From positions 372,001 through 436,000 of the forward strand of contig NZ_JARXVH010000003.1 of assembly GCF_029892565.1 (NCBI RefSeq): DNA of 64,000 nucleotides. The letters are read 5' to 3'. The notes beneath the pieces were generated by a model. The model ran no database searches. It was not told the origin of the DNA and worked only from the letters and a program-made list of their open reading frames with translations. This document shows, in pieces, positions 17,051 through 25,223 of this stretch (position 1 is the first letter of the stretch; every line of letters begins with the position of its first letter). This DNA comes from Streptomyces pseudovenezuelae. GTDB lineage: Bacteria; Actinomycetota; Actinomycetes; Streptomycetales; Streptomycetaceae. The translations under genes were made by a program, and so were the position numbers.

Positions 17051-17081
17051 GGAGGGCCCGGGTCATGGACCCGGGCCCTCC
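17051..17081. terminator. Terminator between P450 and DUF4232 genes
   Basis: A perfect 14-bp stem (17051-17064 with 17068-17081) with a 3-base loop lies between two convergent genes. Confidence 0.88.
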
Positions 17082-17102
17082 TGCGGACTTCGCCCACCGG
17101 CG

Positions 17103-17864
17103 TCACCAGTTCAGCGCGTCCGCCATGTCCGCCTGCCAGTACGTGACCTTGATCGAGTCGTCGAGGTACACGCCCTTCGAGGGCAGCGACGGGTGGGCGG
17201 CGCTGCTCGCGTCGGTGTTGAAGTACACCGCGAGGGACTTGGCCGTGTAGCCGTTGGAGCCGCTGCCGTCCGCCGCCGACAGCAGGACGCTCGCGTAGCC
17301 CGACTCACCGGGGGCCAGCGTGACCACGGCCTGCGGCTGGGAGTCCTCGATGACCGGCGGGACGGACTGGGCGTCCTGGAACTGGACGGCCGGGTAGTAC
17401 ACGAGGTCGCAGTTCTTCGAACCGGTGTTGGTGACGGTGAGGAGCAGGTGGTTCAGCGGGCGGGTGACCGCCGTGGCCGTCGTCCGCGTGGCGGAGGGGG
17501 AGCAGGGGTTGAGCCTGGCGCCCGAGTCGTTCGAGCCGCCGGAGGAGGTCTTGGAGCCGGTGGTCCCCGACGAACCCGAGGCGCCCGGCTTCCCGTTCGA
17601 ACCCGCCGTACCGCCCGTCGAGTCCTTCGCGGCCGTGCCGGCGGAGTCCGTCTTGCCCGCCCCCGTTCCCGTTCCCGTGGACGTTCCCCCGCTGTTCTTG
17701 GCCGCGGACGTGTCGGTCGCGCTGGGCGAGGAGGTGGACGTGGACGAGTTGGCGGCGCCCTCGTCCTTGGTGCCCGTGCCGTCGTTGCAGGCCGTCAGTG
17801 TCAGTGTGGCGACCGCGATGGAGGCGGCGGCGATCATGCGGGTGCGGTTGGTACGAGTGGACAT
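17103..17864 (-). CDS. DUF4232 domain-containing lipoprotein
   Basis: The ATG at 17864 with an AAGGGGA site gives 253 residues. A lipoprotein signal ends in the lipobox LTAC (IAAASIAVATLTLTAC), so the protein should be anchored on the outer face of the membrane. A Ser/Thr/Gly-rich linker of about 100 residues follows. The DUF4232 domain runs from LNPCSPSATRTTATAV to VTYWQADMADALNW, with the family's NTGSKNCDL segment and paired cysteines. The function of DUF4232 is unknown. It is divergent from the membrane-anchored XRE regulator 213 bp away. Confidence 0.88.
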   Translation of the reverse strand: MSTRTNRTRMIAAASIAVATLTLTACNDGTGTKDEGAANSSTSTSSPSATDTSAAKNSGGTSTGTGTGAGKTDSAGTAAKDSTGGTAGSNGKPGASGSSGTTGSKTSSGGSNDSGARLNPCSPSATRTTATAVTRPLNHLLLTVTNTGSKNCDLVYYPAVQFQDAQSVPPVIEDSQPQAVVTLAPGESGYASVLLSAADGSGSNGYTAKSLAVYFNTDASSAAHPSLPSKGVYLDDSIKVTYWQADMADALNW

Positions 17865-18077
17865 GTGATCCCCTTGATGCGGTGCGGGTCTGTGTGCCGG
17901 CCGCTCGACCGGGTGACGGGAGCGGCGTGCTTGGATGACCAGAGCTTGTGCGGTGCTCCGTCCCGGCCGCCACAACCGCCGGGACATCCGGAACGCTGGA
18001 ACGCCTGGAACGTTCTGACCTGTGGGAACAAGCTCCGCCTGGAATGACGGGCCGGAACGTGAAGAGAGGGAGGAACG

Positions 18078-19349
18078 GTGACGGGGGACGACTTCTCGGC
18101 GCTGCTCGGCCGGTTGAAGGAGCGTTCCGGGCTCAGTTACGGAGTGCTCGGGAAGCGGCTGCACATGAGTGCGTCCACGCTGCATCGGTACGTCAACGGG
18201 GACGCCGTACCGACCGACTACGCACCCGTGGAGCGGCTCGCCCGGCTGTGCAGGGCGACCCCCGAGGAACTGGTGGAGCTGCACCGGCAGTGGATCCTCG
18301 CGGATGCCCGGCGCGGGCAGAAACCGAGCGAGGCCACTGCCCCTGCCCCCGTCTCTGCCCCTACCGAAGGCGTTCCCGACGAAGGTCCCGGAGACGTTCC
18401 CGACGTCCAGCGCATATCGCCGGAGGGTCCCCCTCCCGCGGCCCGCCGGCGCCGTACCGTCGTGCTCGCCGGTACCGCCGTGGTCGCCGCCGTCGCCGCG
18501 GCCGCGCTCATGGTGAACCTCGTGCCCGACGGCAAGCAGGACGACCGGAGCGGGAAGCAGTCCGTGGGGGCAGCGGCCTCCGAGTCCGTGAACGACAGTG
18601 CCGCCGCCTCGAAGCCGACCGGCGCGAAGAGCAAGTCGCCCTCGCCGTCCGCCTCACGCACCGGCGGTCCCACGGCCTCCGCATCCGCAACTCCGGGTGC
18701 CGCAGCGGTGGGCGGCGACAGTGCCGAGGACGGGGCCGCCGCGCCGACCGTCGCGGTCGATCCGTACAAGTGGGAAGACCCGTGCAGCCAGCACTACCTG
18801 GTCGACCGGAAGCCCGAGGAGGTGCCTCCGCCGCCGTCCGAACCGGACGCGCGCGGGTGGGTCAAGGCGCTCGGCGGGGTCGCCGCCGGGGAGCAGATGC
18901 TCGCGCTGACCGTGCAGGGCACCGGCAAGGCGACGGTCGTCCTGGAGTCGCTGCATGTGCGGGTGGTGGACAAGAGCGCCCCGCTCGCCTGGAACGACTT
19001 CGAGATGGGCGTCGGCTGCGGTGGCGGCGTACAGACGGCGTCGTTCGGGGTGGACCTCGACAACGGGCGGCCCTCGGTCGTGCCCAAGGCCGGGCAGCGC
19101 GACTTCCCGTACAAGGTGAGCGAGTCGGACCCCGAGGTCTTCTACGTCTTCGCCGACGCCAAGGCGCACAACGTGAGCTGGTACCTGGAGCTGGAGTGGT
19201 CCAGCGGCGACAAGAACGGCGTGGTCCGCGTCGACGACAAGGGCAACCCCTTCCGCACGAGCGCAAACGTGGGGCGGCCCGCGTACAACTACCCGCTCGG
19301 TGACTCCGAATGGGGCCGCAACGAGTACGAGCCCAACATCCCCGGCTGA
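18078..19349 (+). CDS. Membrane-anchored XRE-type regulator with extracytoplasmic domain
   Basis: The GTG at 18078 with an upstream GGGAGGA gives 423 residues. The first 75 residues are a helix-turn-helix (SGLSYGVLGKRLHMSASTLHRYVNGDAVP, then an LARLCRATPEELVELHRQW helix). After a Pro-rich linker, a single membrane helix is near residues 130-150 (TVVLAGTAVVAAVAAAALMVNLV). The rest lies outside the cell: a Ser/Ala-rich linker, then a beta-rich domain from PYKWEDPCSQHYLVDRKP to the end. The layout is that of a one-component transmembrane regulator that senses an envelope signal with its outer domain. Similar proteins are frequent in Streptomyces but poorly characterised. Confidence 0.8.
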   Translation: MTGDDFSALLGRLKERSGLSYGVLGKRLHMSASTLHRYVNGDAVPTDYAPVERLARLCRATPEELVELHRQWILADARRGQKPSEATAPAPVSAPTEGVPDEGPGDVPDVQRISPEGPPPAARRRRTVVLAGTAVVAAVAAAALMVNLVPDGKQDDRSGKQSVGAAASESVNDSAAASKPTGAKSKSPSPSASRTGGPTASASATPGAAAVGGDSAEDGAAAPTVAVDPYKWEDPCSQHYLVDRKPEEVPPPPSEPDARGWVKALGGVAAGEQMLALTVQGTGKATVVLESLHVRVVDKSAPLAWNDFEMGVGCGGGVQTASFGVDLDNGRPSVVPKAGQRDFPYKVSESDPEVFYVFADAKAHNVSWYLELEWSSGDKNGVVRVDDKGNPFRTSANVGRPAYNYPLGDSEWGRNEYEPNIPG

Positions 19350-19353
19350 CCGG

Positions 19354-19599
19354 TCACGGCCGATCCGGTCCCTCCCCCACCTCCGCGCAGGCGAGGGCGT
19401 ACGCCCAGATCGCGGCGCCGATCTCCTCGGGCGTACCGGGGCAGTCCCGCCGCAGCCAGTCGATGACCGTGCCCAGGACGGCGCCCGCGAGGAAGGCGGC
19501 GACCGGGTCGTGGGGCGTCTCGGCGGACGGAGTCCCGTCGGGGGGAGTCTCCTCGGCCGGGGCCAGGCTGCTGCGGGCGGCGAGGGCGACACTGGCCAC
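19354..19599 (-). pseudogene. C-terminal remnant of a TetR-family regulator
   Basis: The frame of 81 codons contains a typical TetR ligand-domain ending (FLAGAVLGTVIDWLRRDCPGTPEEIGAAIWAYALACAEVGE), but the DNA-binding half is missing. A GTG at 19599 could start translation, but no complete gene is present. The bases just beyond, on the + strand at 19604-19665, end a different frame with a protein-like tail (ITEPEAVADLLGRVARAG, stop at 19665). The junction suggests a recombination scar between two lost genes. Confidence 0.55.
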
Positions 19600-19681
19600 G
19601 ACCTGATGATCACCGAACCGGAGGCCGTCGCCGACCTGTTGGGGCGCGTGGCGAGAGCCGGTTGACCTGCATGTACGTCAG

Positions 19682-20209
19682 CTACACCTGGGTGACCCGC
19701 CCGGCGATCCCCTTCTCGATCGACACCTCGACGGTCAGGTTGCCGTCCTTGGCGACCGCGTCCAGTTCGTCGGCGGTGCACTTCTCCGCCGACTGGCTCT
19801 CGGGGTCGCCGCAGATGTCGCCGCCCCTGATCTCCGTGTCCGTGGCGACGTAGAAGGGCCGGCCGTCCACCTCCAGCTTCCCCGGCGCCAGGAAGGTCAG
19901 CCTGCCGGTGACCGTGCCGTCGGCGCGGTTGTCGGAACTGGCGTCCGTGCCCTGGGAAGGGCCGTCGGAGGGGCTGTCGGTGGGAACGGAGGTGGGGCTG
20001 GAGGCAGGGGTCGAGGTGGGGTCGGAGATGGAGGTCGAGGTCGAGGTCGGGGTGGACGAGGAGCCGGAGGTGGCACTGGACTCGGTGGCGGAACCGGAGC
20101 CGGCGTCATCGGTGGAGGTGCCGCACGCGGTGAGGAACAGACCGGCGGCGGCCAGCAGGCCGACGGCGGCGAGGGTACGGGAGCGGGTGCGAGTGCGGCT
20201 GAGAGACAT
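19682..20209 (-). CDS. Secreted lipoprotein of unknown function
   Basis: The ATG at 20209 gives 175 residues. A lipoprotein signal with lipobox FLTAC (AAVGLLAAAGLFLTAC) is followed by a long Ser/Thr/Pro linker of about 60 residues. A small C-terminal domain then runs from ADGTVTGRLTFLAPGKLEVD to GIAGRVTQV, with two cysteines (GGDICGDPES and EKCTADEL) that could form a disulphide. The domain looks like a small OB-like or beta-barrel fold, but I do not recognise a named family. The 175 bp to the next gene (20210-20384) hold no further gene that I can see. Confidence 0.75.
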   Translation of the reverse strand: MSLSRTRTRSRTLAAVGLLAAAGLFLTACGTSTDDAGSGSATESSATSGSSSTPTSTSTSISDPTSTPASSPTSVPTDSPSDGPSQGTDASSDNRADGTVTGRLTFLAPGKLEVDGRPFYVATDTEIRGGDICGDPESQSAEKCTADELDAVAKDGNLTVEVSIEKGIAGRVTQV

Positions 20210-20384
20210 GTCGGGGTGCCCTTTCGGCGTCGGTTCGTCGTTGAGCTCACCCTGTGAAATGCCGTACGTGGCAAGGCGGTTCATCGGCGCTCACCGCTGT
20301 TGCACAGTCGAGGTGAACCGCCGGTATCTGTTACCGAAGATCGACACCCGGGCCGGGTTCAAGAGTCGGGTTCAAGGGTCGGGG

Positions 20385-21191
20385 TCAGGCCGCGTCGATC
20401 AGTGCCAGGTCCAGCGGGACGAGCGTGGTCGACGTCAACAGGGCCCGGATCAGGTGGTCGTTGAGCGCGTTGCCGACGGGTTCGCCGAGTTCCTCGCGGG
20501 TCAGCCAGGGCACCCCGTCGCGGGACAGGCGGGTGCGTACGCCGTTGACCAGGTGCTCGACGCGCTTGTCCGTCCAGCCGGCGCCCGGCTGCAACTCGGC
20601 CAGTTCGACGGCCGTCTGACGCCACGTCAGCGGCTGCGGTCGCGGCTCGTGCAGGAGATATCGCCGGCCCAGCACGACCAGGGCGAGCTTCTCCTGCTCG
20701 GTGAGCACCCAGATCCGGGGCGGGCGGGTGACGTCGCCGTGCCGCGGCTTGGGCCGCTCGCCCTCGGGACCGGTGACGTAGACCTCCAGCAGATGCTCGC
20801 GCCCGCGTGAACCGCCGACGAACAGCGGCGTGTAGCCGAGGTCGAGCGGCAGCGGCTCCTCGTCCCGGAACAGCAGCCGGGCCCCGGCACACCGGATCGG
20901 CAGCCGCCCCGAGTTGCTCACCCACCAACGGCCGTCCCGATGGGTCAGCGTGCCCTGGTGCCGGCTCACCTGGGGATCGTCCTCCCCGAGACAGACGTGC
21001 ACCTCGGGCCGGTTGCGCCCGAACAGGACCTCGCGTCCATCGCCGGGGCCGAGTGTCATACCGCCGGTCAGCGCGAGCGCGAAGACCGTACCCGGCAGCG
21101 ACGCGGACGCGCCCCGGGCGAGGCTGCCGTGGGATGCGGGGAGCGGGCGGCCGCCGGGAGCGGGCATGTCTCCGGTCACGTCTACGGTCAC
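20385..21191 (-). CDS. FHA domain-containing protein coupled to a Ser/Thr kinase
   Basis: I choose the GTG at 21191, which overlaps the kinase stop (GTGA) and gives 268 residues; an ATG at 21167 is an alternative. An FHA domain is seen around residues 40-110, with GRNRPEVHVCLG, the phosphothreonine-binding SRH in DDPQVSRHQGTL, and VSNSG in place of the usual NG motif. The second half includes a helical region (RIWVLTEQEKLALVVLGRRYLLHEPRPQPLTW, in pieces) resembling small winged-helix domains in such proteins. FHA domains bind phosphothreonine, so this is probably the partner or substrate of the kinase read just before it. Confidence 0.85.
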   Translation of the reverse strand: MTVDVTGDMPAPGGRPLPASHGSLARGASASLPGTVFALALTGGMTLGPGDGREVLFGRNRPEVHVCLGEDDPQVSRHQGTLTHRDGRWWVSNSGRLPIRCAGARLLFRDEEPLPLDLGYTPLFVGGSRGREHLLEVYVTGPEGERPKPRHGDVTRPPRIWVLTEQEKLALVVLGRRYLLHEPRPQPLTWRQTAVELAELQPGAGWTDKRVEHLVNGVRTRLSRDGVPWLTREELGEPVGNALNDHLIRALLTSTTLVPLDLALIDAA

Positions 21192-23122
21192 TGCTCCGAC
21201 AGCTGCTTCGCGAGGTTCCGCACGACCACGCCAGCGAACTCCGCGGCCCTGTCGCACAGTTGCCCGCTCAGCTCCGGCGCGTACACGGTGAGCTGGAACA
21301 GCTCGATGGTGGAGTCGCCGACGGAGTTCGGGTACGTGCGGTGCGGGGTCCGTACGGTGCAGCTGTCGTCCTCGGCCTCGTCCGCCACGTAGTAGCTCTT
21401 CGTGCCGGCGACGTCCACCGGATCCCCGTCGTCCGTCAGGGAGTTGTCGCGGCTGTACTGGATCTGCACCTCGCGCTCGCCGTTGTCGCTGGACCAGTCG
21501 CAGTCCCAACCGCCGAAGCCGCGGTCCTGGTTGTCCGCCTCGACGCCGGGGAGACGCTTGAGCGCGGTGGCGTCGAGCAGCGAGCAGGCGTCCACCCCGG
21601 CCAGGGAGTCGGCGGCCGGCGGTGACGTGCGGCGGGGCACCGGGCCGTCGGCCAGGATGCCGACCACGTGGTCGGTGCCGGCGTCGGCGAGGGCGCACGG
21701 GTCGGGGGACGAGGGGGCGAGCCGCTTGCCGATGATCCGGATCTGCTGATCGTCGGCCGTCTGCACGGCCCGTTCGCAGACGTCCCCTTCCCGCTTGACG
21801 GTGACGATCGTGAGGCCGTCGATCACCCGGGTGCCCACGACACCGTCGTACTCGTCGCGGTCGGTGTCGAGGTTGACCTGGAGGTCGGCGTTGTCGTCCC
21901 CGCTGCTGTTCTCCACCAGGACGTCGCAGCGGTCGATCTCGCCGTAGTCCGGGTCGAGTTCGGTGTCGCCGAACCGGCTCAGCGAGGCCGCGTCGAGCAG
22001 CGCGCAGGGGTCCGCCGTACGGTCGTCACCGAGGGTGCCCGCGCGTCCCGGGGCCGAAGTCGCCGAGGATACCGAGGGTTTCGCGTCGGCCCCGGCGGCC
22101 TGGTCGCCCCCGCCGTCGGAGTCCCACGGGCCGAACAGGACGAGCCCGGCCGTGATCGCCCCCGCGGTGACCAGGGCGCCCGCGCTGATCGCCAGGGGGC
22201 GCCGCCGACGGCGTACGAGACGCGGCAGCCGCAGGGTGAGGGACGTGAGGTCCAGGGTGCGGGTGGAGTGGGCGTGCAGCTGTGCCTGGAGGTGCGGGGG
22301 CGGTGGGGCCGCCTGCGTCAGGAGCTTGCGGGTCGTGGCCGCGTCGGGGCGGCGGCGGGGGTCCACCTCCAGCAGCGCCGCGAGCGGCTCGGCCAACGGG
22401 CCCGCCCGGTGCGCGGGTTCGATGTGGCCCTCCACGGCCCGGGCCAGATACGTCATGAGGTGCTCGGCCTCCCCGTACGGGGACCGGCCCTCGACCGCCG
22501 CGAACAGGGAGGCGCCCAGGGAGAACACGTCGGCCTTCTCCCCCGCGGGCTGCCCCTTGGCCAACTCGGGTGCCAGATACCGGGGTTTGCCGCGCACACT
22601 GCCCGTCTCGCCGAGCGTGCCGCTGTGCGTGACGTCGCTCCACAGGGCCCGGGAGATCCCGAAGTCCGTGAGCCTGGCGACGCCTTCGTCGGTGACGAGG
22701 ATGTTCTCCGGCGTGACATCGCCGTGCACCACGCCCTCGTTGTGCGACTTCACCAGCGCGTCCGCGATCTGGCAGCCGATCGAACCGGCCTCCTCGGGCG
22801 TGAGCGGACCGCGCTCGGCCATGAGCTGGGCGAGGCTGCGGGAGGGGACGTACTCCATGATGATCCAGCAGGTGACGCCCTCGTCTATGAAGTCGAAGAC
22901 GCCCACGATGTTCGGATGGTGCAGGCGGCCGGCGTTGCGCGCCTCGCCCATCAGCCGGCGCGTGGCCCGGTCGTCGTCCGGGCGGGCGCACTTGACCGCG
23001 ACCCGGCGCTGCAGCCGCTCGTCCCAGGCACGCCACACGACGCCCATGCCGCCGCTGCCGACGGACTCCTGCAACAGATATCGGCCGGCGACCCGATCGC
23101 CCGCCTCTGGCGTCACCAGCAC
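21188..23122 (-). CDS. Transmembrane serine/threonine protein kinase with two DUF3558-like outer repeats
   Basis: The GTG at 23122 has a GAGGAG site and gives 644 residues. The kinase domain spans about residues 14-275: glycine loop VGSGGMG, Lys44 in VAVKCARP, catalytic loop HGDVTPEN (residues 134-141), DFG at 154-156 and YLAPEL. The arginine of the usual HRD is glycine, so it is a non-RD kinase, but catalytic Asp136 is present. One membrane helix lies near residue 330 (AISAGALVTAGAITAGLVLF). Outside, two similar segments open DPCALLDAASLSRFG and DACSLLDATALKRLPG, resembling DUF3558 domains; PASTA repeats are absent. It is read just before the FHA gene and overlaps it by 4 bp. Confidence 0.9.
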   Translation of the reverse strand: MLVTPEAGDRVAGRYLLQESVGSGGMGVVWRAWDERLQRRVAVKCARPDDDRATRRLMGEARNAGRLHHPNIVGVFDFIDEGVTCWIIMEYVPSRSLAQLMAERGPLTPEEAGSIGCQIADALVKSHNEGVVHGDVTPENILVTDEGVARLTDFGISRALWSDVTHSGTLGETGSVRGKPRYLAPELAKGQPAGEKADVFSLGASLFAAVEGRSPYGEAEHLMTYLARAVEGHIEPAHRAGPLAEPLAALLEVDPRRRPDAATTRKLLTQAAPPPPHLQAQLHAHSTRTLDLTSLTLRLPRLVRRRRRPLAISAGALVTAGAITAGLVLFGPWDSDGGGDQAAGADAKPSVSSATSAPGRAGTLGDDRTADPCALLDAASLSRFGDTELDPDYGEIDRCDVLVENSSGDDNADLQVNLDTDRDEYDGVVGTRVIDGLTIVTVKREGDVCERAVQTADDQQIRIIGKRLAPSSPDPCALADAGTDHVVGILADGPVPRRTSPPAADSLAGVDACSLLDATALKRLPGVEADNQDRGFGGWDCDWSSDNGEREVQIQYSRDNSLTDDGDPVDVAGTKSYYVADEAEDDSCTVRTPHRTYPNSVGDSTIELFQLTVYAPELSGQLCDRAAEFAGVVVRNLAKQLSEQ

Positions 23123-23291
23123 TGCCCCACTCCTCGCCCACCCCACCCGCCCTGCGCGGCCCCGCCGACGGTGACGGAGTGTACTCAGCGTGCACACAGC
23201 AGTGATCTCGTTCACAGAAGTTCGCGAGGAAGAGTGCAGAACCCGCACAGCCGACCCTGGACGTTCTCGTCACTCTGTGTAAGGAAGCGGT

Positions 23292-23423
23292 GTGAAGGAC
23301 GGTACGGACATGACCGTGAGTACCGCGCACGCGTTCCCACGGACACGGTCCGTCATACATTCCAGCGCCGCAACGAAGTCCGCCGACCGCACCGAAGAGG
23401 TGCCCGCGGGCGCATACTGGTGA
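23292..23423 (+). CDS. Candidate small ORF (43 codons) upstream of the Tudor-like gene
   Basis: The 303-bp interval between the kinase start and the next rightward gene holds this frame. A GTG at 23292 follows AAGGAAG by four bases; an ATG at 23310 is a second option. Most third codon positions are G or C. The stop (TGA 23421-23423) lies two bases before the downstream ATG at 23426, and overlaps an in-frame GTG at 23420, so the two may be translationally coupled. The product is polar (MTVSTAHAFPRTRSVIHSS..., ending PAGAYW) with no recognised family. It could be a leader peptide or a real small protein. Confidence 0.4.
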   Translation: MKDGTDMTVSTAHAFPRTRSVIHSSAATKSADRTEEVPAGAYW

Positions 23424-23425
23424 CA

Positions 23426-23647
23426 ATGACAAAGCCAGCTGCACCGAAGCGCTATTTGCCTACCAGCCCCTTCAAGGCCCCGGTCACGGCAGCTCCCAAG
23501 CATTTCGCCGTGGGCGACCGGGTCACACACGACATGTACGGCCTTGGCCGGGTGATCGGCGTCGAAGAAGGAATCGCGGCGCTGGTGGACTTCGGATCCG
23601 TTCAACACCGGATCCTCAGTCCGTACTCCAAGATGAGCAAGCTGTAG
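23426..23647 (+). CDS. Small UvrD/CarD-like Tudor-domain protein
   Basis: The 73-residue product (ATG at 23426; GTG at 23420 also possible) has a basic proline-containing N-terminus (KPAAPKRYLPTSPFKAP) and a compact C-terminal barrel: VGDRVTHDMYGLGRVIGVEEGIAALVDFG followed by HRILSPYSKMSKL. This pattern, GDRVxHxxxGxGxV...VDFG, is that of the small Tudor/KOW-like domain at the end of UvrD/PcrA helicases and in CarD-type RNA polymerase-binding proteins. A nucleic-acid or RNA-polymerase contact role is thus plausible but unproven. A hairpin terminator follows immediately. Confidence 0.75.
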   Translation: MTKPAAPKRYLPTSPFKAPVTAAPKHFAVGDRVTHDMYGLGRVIGVEEGIAALVDFGSVQHRILSPYSKMSKL

Positions 23648-23651
23648 GACC

Positions 23652-23673
23652 GCCGTGCCCGGTCGGGCACGGC
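23652..23673 (+). terminator. Hairpin terminator after the Tudor-like gene
   Basis: A perfect 9-bp stem (23652-23660 with 23665-23673) with a 4-base loop starts four bases past the stop codon. Confidence 0.75.
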
Positions 23674-23712
23674 CGGCCTGCTCATCTCCCTGTAACGATT
23701 GGAAGCACTCTC

Positions 23713-23964
23713 ATCGAAACCTCGCTGTTCTCCGCCCCTGAAGGGGCGCACGACCGTGCCGTCGCGGGCTCGCCCACTCCGGCGACCAACCCCTTCCAGG
23801 CTCCGGACTTCGCACCGGACTTCGGAGAGGACGAGACCGCCCTGCTCGACGACGACCTCGACGTACCTGTCGTACCCGTCGCGATCGTCACGAGCAGGGG
23901 CACGGGCGCAGGCAGGGGCAACAACGGCCGGGGCAACGGCTCCGCCCGACGCAGGGCCGGCTGA
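23713..23964 (+). other. Protein-like open frame without a standard start codon
   Basis: The 373-bp interval 23648-24020 has no conventional gene. In one + frame, ending at TGA 23962-23964, the translation looks real: IETSLFSAPEGAHDRAV, a segment with ATNPFQAPDFAPDFGEDE, and an RG/NG-rich basic tail (GTGAGRGNNGRGN). No ATG, GTG or TTG lies in this frame between 23641 and 23713; the only uncommon candidate is the ATT at 23698. It may be a remnant of the 3' end of a nucleic-acid-binding gene, or a gene with an unusual start. The overlapping TTG-started frame from 23699 is less protein-like. Confidence 0.28.
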
Positions 23965-24020
23965 CCCCGACCCTCGGGGCCGGCCGACTCCGCTCCCTCG
24001 CCCCCGGCTCCTGATCCCTC

Positions 24021-25223
24021 TCAGTACTTCGCGTTCTTCGGAACCGTGATCTGCTGCTCCGACCACCCCATCCGAGTGGTCGCCTCGTAATTCACCGTCG
24101 TACCGGCGGTCAGTCCCGCCTCGCGGGCGATGGCCGAAGGGGCGGTCAGCACGGTCTCCTCGGACAGCAGAGCGCCGGTGGACGGATTCACCACCAGGCG
24201 CTGCTCGACCCCGCCCAGCACGGTCGCCGAGTCGACGGGCAGGGTGACGGCCATCCCCTTGCGCCCCAGCGAGTCGGTGGCGGAGGGCTGGACACCGATC
24301 CCCGGCAGCTCCGCCAGCACGCGGTACGCGGCGGCCCGGGTCGCCGGCTCGACCGGCATGGTGATGAGGTCGGCGGTGTGGCGCAGCATCCACGCGGTGC
24401 GGCCGGCGCTGGTCTCAGCGCCCCCTTCCTGTGCGTACAACCGCTCCAGTTCGGCGCTCAACTTGTCGGCGTCGGTCGGGAGTTGACGTAGCTCCTGGTA
24501 GGAGACGTTCTTCGGGCCGAGCGCGTAGATCTTGTCGTCGGCGTTGGTGTGCATGACGGTCGGCGTGCCGGACCCGACGGTGTAGCCGAGCCGCATCCGC
24601 CCGTCGGCGCTCGCCGGACCCTCCACCTGGCGGGGTGAACCCGCCGCCGCCCACGCCTTCTTGTCCGCCGTCGTACGCGGCTCCGTCCTGGCGTCGAGCC
24701 CGGACAGCATCAGGCTCTCGGTCCCCGGCCGGACCCCCACCGACCACTCACCGCCCGCGGTGCTGCGCAGGGTGTAGCGCCGGCCCTTGTCCCCGACGAC
24801 GTCCACGTTCACCGTCTGGGTGGTGACCTGCCAGTACGTGCCCTCCGCGGCCGGACTCCCCGCCGCCTTCGCGACACCGAGCAGCTCCATACGACCGTTC
24901 ACCGCCGTAGCGCTCGCGGACGGCGACCGGGTGTCCGCGCGGGCACTCGCCGTTCCGTCCGACTGCTGCTGTACGAGGGAGACGACCACGATCGCCGACG
25001 CGGCGACGGTCGCGACCGCGCCGAGCGGCAGGAGCCGGGGGCGCAGCCAGGCCAGGGGGTGCGGTCCCGCGGTCCCCTCGCGGGCCTCGGCCGTGATGCG
25101 GGCCAGGTCCTCGCGCTGGCGCCGGGAGCCGGCCAGCAGCACCGGGTCCAGTTCGTCGGGGCGGGCGTCCGCGAGCGTCTTCATGACGTCGCGCCGCGCG
25201 GAGCGTTCCTTCGTGTTCTTCAT
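24021..25223 (-). CDS. CU044_5270 family protein (sigma-factor-linked membrane protein)
   Basis: The ATG at 25223 overlaps the ECF sigma factor stop (ATGA) and gives 400 residues. The cytoplasmic N-terminus carries a conserved short region (MKTLADARPDELDPVLLAGS) found in this family. One membrane helix is near residues 70-90 (LLPLGAVATVAASAIVVVSLV). The large outer domain contains GTYWQVTTQTVNVDVVGDKGRRYTLR, then a helical stretch and a late VVNPSTGALLSEETVLT segment. The family is usually encoded right after ECF sigma genes, so an anti-sigma or sensor role is likely, though no zinc anti-sigma motif is present. Confidence 0.85.
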   Translation of the reverse strand: MKNTKERSARRDVMKTLADARPDELDPVLLAGSRRQREDLARITAEAREGTAGPHPLAWLRPRLLPLGAVATVAASAIVVVSLVQQQSDGTASARADTRSPSASATAVNGRMELLGVAKAAGSPAAEGTYWQVTTQTVNVDVVGDKGRRYTLRSTAGGEWSVGVRPGTESLMLSGLDARTEPRTTADKKAWAAAGSPRQVEGPASADGRMRLGYTVGSGTPTVMHTNADDKIYALGPKNVSYQELRQLPTDADKLSAELERLYAQEGGAETSAGRTAWMLRHTADLITMPVEPATRAAAYRVLAELPGIGVQPSATDSLGRKGMAVTLPVDSATVLGGVEQRLVVNPSTGALLSEETVLTAPSAIAREAGLTAGTTVNYEATTRMGWSEQQITVPKNAKY

